From Pseudocercospora fijiensis CIRAD86 (lineage: Eukaryota > Ascomycota > Dothideomycetes > Mycosphaerellales > Mycosphaerellaceae): a stretch of 64,000 bases of DNA. Shown here in pieces: positions 60,451-64,000 of this stretch. The notes below the pieces were generated by a model. That model was given only the letters and a program-made list of their open reading frames with translations, was not told the DNA's origin and searched no databases. The DNA is taken from contig NW_006921537.1 of the NCBI RefSeq assembly GCF_000340215.1, forward strand, positions 4,471,947 through 4,535,946. Direction: 5' to 3'. A program made the translations under genes and the position numbers. Within the stretch, counting starts at the first letter, position 1, and every line of letters begins with the position of its first letter.

Positions 60451-61235
60451 GGCTTCCCTTCTAAAGGCTATACCCTTATAGCTATTTCTTATTACTTATC
60501 TCGCTAAGTTATTAATTATAATAAGCCGCGCCTCTTATACGCTAAATCGAACGCTTAACTAACTAATTACGATACTATCTATCTTATTATAAAACCTTAC
60601 TTTAATATTCTTATATAACTACTACTCTTCTAGCTAAGCTATTATTACTAACCCTATAGTAAGGGTATATTAACGCTATTATAATAGTAGCCTTAACTAA
60701 TAATAACGCGTATACCTAGCGGTAACCGGATATAGGGAGTTATAGTAATCCCTTTTCGCTTAGTTATTAGTCTCTTAAGGTCTTATTCTATCCCCTTAGT
60801 AATTAGAACTATTTCTATTATATACGGCCTACTTTAGCTTTCCCGAATTAGCTTAGGGCATAACCGTAGATATTAGTATTCGGGCGTTAGTATTCGGGCT
60901 TCGGCTCTTTTCGAAAGCAGTTACTAAGCCTAATAATCTAGTAGCAACGACCGCCTAGGTCCTAGTTAGATAGCTATTAATTATTACTAAAATTAGTATA
61001 ACTAAATTTCTATAGCGGCGTATTCGTAGCGTATAAGGTCGAAATCTAGTAGTTATATTTACTTAGTAGATTTGTAATATATCCTAAAGAGTTATAAGCT
61101 TAAGGTCTATACTATATCTATAAGAGTACTTCTAGGTATTACCTATCTATAGTTTTACTTTATAAAAGTCTCTTTCTATTCTTTTAGTTCTTAGTCAAAA
61201 CTATATATATATTAGGGCTAAAGAGGCTATACGTA
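60451..61235 (-). mobile_element. Gypsy-1-family 3' internal fragment, minus strand
   Basis: Reverse complement of about 26340-27546 of Gypsy-1, without the N gap and roughly 150 bases after it. Non-coding 3' region only. It ends where an LTR of the same family begins in the opposite orientation. Confidence 0.75.
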
Positions 61236-61236
61236 G

Positions 61237-61409
61237 TTAGTATATAATTAGGCCGAGTAAAGCTAGGGTCTTAATACCTTAGGTAGGGCTTACCGCTTAG
61301 CGTTAGGCTAACTTGCCTACCCTCCTCCTTCCTTTTCTTCTAGATTCTTATCGAATACTACTTATACCTACTACTACCCTATCTACCTGCTAATATAACC
61401 CCTATTATA
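61237..61409 (+). repeat. Gypsy-1-family LTR, plus strand
   Basis: LTR related to 6553-6742, with diverged or truncated U3. ATCGAATACTA (61350-61360) faces the primer site TAGTATTCAAT (61410-61420), an 11-base pair-up with one mismatch of RIP type. Confidence 0.75.
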
Positions 61410-62239
61410 TAGTATTCAATCTACCTTTTAAGGGTAGTAGGTAGATAGTCCTTATTTTAAGCTTTTAGCGGTATAGCTACAAAAATTACTAATCTAACTA
61501 TATTGCGCCCGAGAACAGGACCTATACGTACTATTCTATTAGAATAACCGTACTAATTATTAAGTAAGGCCTTCTATACGGCCTATTATACTAAGTTAAT
61601 CGTACTAGACCTATACCTACTAATACCGCTATATCCGTACTATAGGGGCCTATAATCTATTATTAGTATTACCCCTTATAATAGCTAGCTTATTACGAAG
61701 TACTAATAATAATAACCGTGACGCTTTTAGTAGCGCTAGTAATAACAATACTAGTAGTATAGAGCCTATTAAAGAATCTATAGGTTATAGCGATAATCTA
61801 TTATTAACTGTTAACGATATTCTTAATAACATTATTAATCGTCGATATAGCCGACTAGCTATTAGCCCCTAGCTAGTAGAGAGACTTTAAGAATAGACCC
61901 CGTAGTAGTTCGGGTTAGTTTAGTTTAGTTTGCTAAGTCGAAGATCTAGTATAGTTTAGGTTAGTTTGCTAAGCAACTATAGGAGTAGCTAGTTCGAACT
62001 ATAGAATTTATTGGTTTCTAAGAAGTATAAGAATATATACGTAACTCGAAGCAAGCCCTTTATAAGATACGAGAGTATAGTAGGTAGCGTAGCCGGCATT
62101 TTTTAGTTATAGGAAGGTACTTATATAACCCTAAATCTATAGACAATTAGCTAAGGGCACTAACTAATTATAAGTATATATATATATAAGCTATAATAGT
62201 TTAGTTTAGAAACTATATTTACTAGGTATAATTTTTATC
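61410..62239 (+). mobile_element. Degraded internal fragment following the plus-strand LTR
   Basis: Begins with the primer binding site. Short stretches resemble a gag leader with many Asn/Ser residues, up to about 61.9 kb. Beyond that I see only TA-rich DNA, including a TATATATATATA run near 62173 and repeated GGTTAGTTTAG motifs near 61915-61960. The true end is unknown. Confidence 0.45.
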
Positions 62240-62640
62240 CTTTCGCTCGCTATTTAATTCCCTAACTACTTAGTAGAATATCCTTATCTAGATCTAGGTA
62301 GAACTTATCGATTTCTCTAGAAGCCCTCCTTAAGTTAAGGAGTTCTAATACTTTCCTACTAAACTATTCTCTAATATTAAGTACTAGGATAGCTCCTCCC
62401 TCGGTATTAGTATAGTATATAAAAGAGCTATAAAGCAGCTCTATACTACGTTCTACTAATTACTAGTACTCGCTATACTAAGGCCGAATGCTAGTTCGTA
62501 TATAGAGACGTTAGTAGGCCTCTTCCTACTAAATAGCTAGCTTGTTTAGTATACGCTACCGTAGTATAGATATTTATTATATTTCCTAGTAATATACCTA
62601 GGTTACTTATAAGATTACTATAGCTAGTAATCGAATTACT
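62240..62640 (-). pseudogene. Unidentified RIP-degraded coding relic
   Basis: On the minus strand one frame is coherent over about 130 codons when TAG/TAA are read as Gln (for example IELLYSSFIYYTNTEGGAIL, SRKVLELLNLRRASREIDKF, YLDLDKDILL). The charged, helical character and stops only at Gln-type positions suggest a former gene or an element's protein. I cannot name a family. Confidence 0.45.
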
Positions 62641-63040
62641 AAAGAATATCTATACTATAGTAGGATACTATTATTACGCCGACTATTTATTAAAAGGAGG
62701 CTTTCGCCTATTACTATACCGGCTATAGATACCGGCTATATTTTAAAGTTTGCTGTACCTGCCTTTTTTCGCTATACCTACCCTTTTTAGCTATATCTAC
62801 CTTCTTTCCTTACTCTAAGATTACTATAATATCGACTTGCGCGACGCTTACTCTATTGCCTAGCGATACCGCGATACTATCTCTTTCGCTATATATAACC
62901 TTCGTATCGATACCTATATCTCTACGCTCTATATCTACTATCTCTATAATATCCTCGCTCCGCGCGCGCCTTCGTATACTTTCGTAACGTGCTCTTTTAT
63001 TAATTCGACGACTTTTATAATACTAAGTCTACTTAACTAA
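62641..63040. other. TA-rich DNA upstream of the histone relic
   Basis: Pyrimidine-rich stretches (CTATATCTACTATCTCTATA, CTCCGCGCGCGCC) precede the H3 relic and could be the old promoter or 5' UTR of the duplicated gene. No coding frame found. Confidence 0.4.
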
Positions 63041-63532
63041 GTTACGACGTCTCGTAAGAAGGGACCTAGTGCTTCTACGGGTCGTAATAAGACTAGAAGT
63101 AGTAGAACGAGTATAGTATATCTACGTAAAAAGGCTACTACTACTACCGCTAGCTCTAGTACTAGAATAAGCGTCGCGGGTAAAGCTCTATATAAGACGA
63201 CGACTAGCGCTTCTACTACTAGTAGTAATAATCGTACGAAGCGTCGATAGCGCCTAGAAGGTAAGTCTTATCTATAGCTAGTAGCGTAGCTAGTAGCGTA
63301 GCCGGTATTCTTACTTTTTTTTACTAATCCTTCTTTAGCCGTAGCCCTTCGAGAGATTCGGATATGTTAGAGTAATAGTAAACTCCTAATTTACAAAGCT
63401 CCTTTCTAACGACTTATTCGCAAAATTGCCTAGTATATTATACTAGACTATCGCTTCTAAGTATCTGTAATAGAGGCCCTTTAAGAGGCTTTAGAAGCCT
63501 ATCTAGTTCGTATCTTCGAATATATAGTTCTC
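63041..63532 (+). pseudogene. Histone H3-variant relic, RIP-degraded and 3'-truncated
   Basis: Exon 1 (63041-63260) encodes a long Ser/Thr/Lys/Arg-rich tail ending AGKALYKTTTSAS…NNRTKRR. A 78-nt intron (63261-63338: GTAAGT, ACTAAT branch, CTTTAG) interrupts the codon at the Thr of PGT. Exon 2 gives VALREIR, then LLIYKAPF*RLIRKIA*, RF*VSVIEAL*EALEAYLVR and IFE. This aligns without gaps to the H3 core from VALREIR through helix 2; stops stand at the conserved Gln positions. The last part of the fold is missing and Gypsy sequence follows in the same frame. The tail differs from canonical H3, and KAPF and IEAL*EA recall CenH3, but loop 1 has canonical length. The retained intron implies a DNA-level duplication, not a retrocopy. 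Confidence 0.75.
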
Positions 63533-63544
63533 TTCTACCTCTTT

Positions 63545-64000
63545 TCGAACGCTACTAATACTATTTTAGCGGTTATTAAGGCGTTCGAGACGCTAAAGGA
63601 CAAATTCTACCGTATCCTAGTACTTACCTAGTAGGATCCGTCTCTTCCTACCTTTCTCGAAATAGATTATAGCGGCTTCGCGATTAGAGGCGCCCTTATC
63701 TTAGAAACGGCCGGAATCCGACGACCGGTAGGCTTCTTTTCGAAGTAACTAAACAAGGCAGAGATTAACTACGATATCTATAATAAAGCGATACTTATAG
63801 TCGTATCTAGTATTAAGTTTTAGGATTCCGAGCTAAAGTCGTATAGTCCCTTTACGATTTAGACAGACTATAAGAACCTAGAATACTTTATAGTAAAGCG
63901 CTAACTATCCGAGAGATAGATCCGATAGTAGGAAGAACTAGCTAAATACTAGTTTACCCTAGTCTACCGGCTAGGAGTCGAGGCTACCCTACTAGATATC
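63545..64000 (+). mobile_element. Ty3/Gypsy RT-RNase H fragment running off the window
   Basis: Plus-strand frame with typical tether/RNase H motifs: VIKAFETLKDKFYRILVLT, LEIDYSGFAIRGALI, RPVGFFSK*LNKAEINYDIY, then TDYKNLEYFIVKR and LAKY*FTLVYRLGVEATLLD. RIP-type stops occur at Gln positions. It continues past the right edge. Confidence 0.8.

Noticed and set aside
1..64000. CRISPR arrays, bacterial operons or rRNA genes
   Set aside because: Repeats seen are transposon ends or minisatellites; introns and RIP mark a eukaryotic fungal genome; no rRNA-like sequence was recognised.

Overview
The window looks like a chromosome segment of a filamentous ascomycete (Pezizomycotina; a dothideomycete-like fungus is my best guess, not proven). 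Three small islands of normal-composition DNA (about 33.1-35.2, 39.4-44.7 and 57.5-60.2 kb) carry compact genes with short GT-AG introns and CTAAC/CTGAC branch sites. Everything else is TA-rich DNA with very few CA/TG dinucleotides but plenty of CG. Its broken reading frames have stops mainly where Gln or Trp codons would be. This is the footprint of repeat-induced point mutation (RIP, CpA to TpA) on transposons.

Layout. 1-1427: 3' part of a Tad-like LINE (LINE-1). 1428-4114: Ty3/Gypsy remnant (Gypsy-2). 4115-30195: a nest of insertions. From outside in it is LINE-2 (minus), Gypsy-1 (chromovirus, plus), a short TRIM-like LTR element, a Ty1/Copia element, a Pogo/Fot1 DNA transposon (minus) and a full-length LINE-1 (minus). 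Most junctions keep target-site duplications. A 274-base N gap lies in Gypsy-1. 30196-33110: TA-rich DNA with an unidentified coding relic.

33.1-35.2 kb holds a GT31-like glycosyltransferase gene. 35.3-39.4 kb holds a PIF/Harbinger transposon and unassigned RIP-altered DNA. 39.4-44.7 kb holds a PI-PLC-X phosphodiesterase with an apparent frameshift, Mediator subunit MED4, and an RTG2-type Ppx/GppA protein that converges on MED4. 45.0-57.2 kb is a complete chromodomain Gypsy element (Gypsy-3) with 5-bp target duplications, split by another LINE-1. 57.5-60.2 kb holds a METTL27-like methyltransferase and a possible 56-residue membrane protein gene. 60.2-64.0 kb holds Gypsy-1-type fragments in opposite orientations, an unidentified relic, a RIP-degraded histone H3-variant relic with its intron preserved, and a Gypsy RNase H segment.

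The genes form no operon or cluster. They are ordinary cellular functions (cell-surface/Golgi glycosylation, lipid-type phosphodiesterase, transcription, retrograde signalling, methylation) stranded between heterochromatin-like blocks. The most unusual items are the six-level nest with readable junctions, the Tf1-type self-priming site of Gypsy-1, the histone H3-variant relic and the damaged PI-PLC gene.
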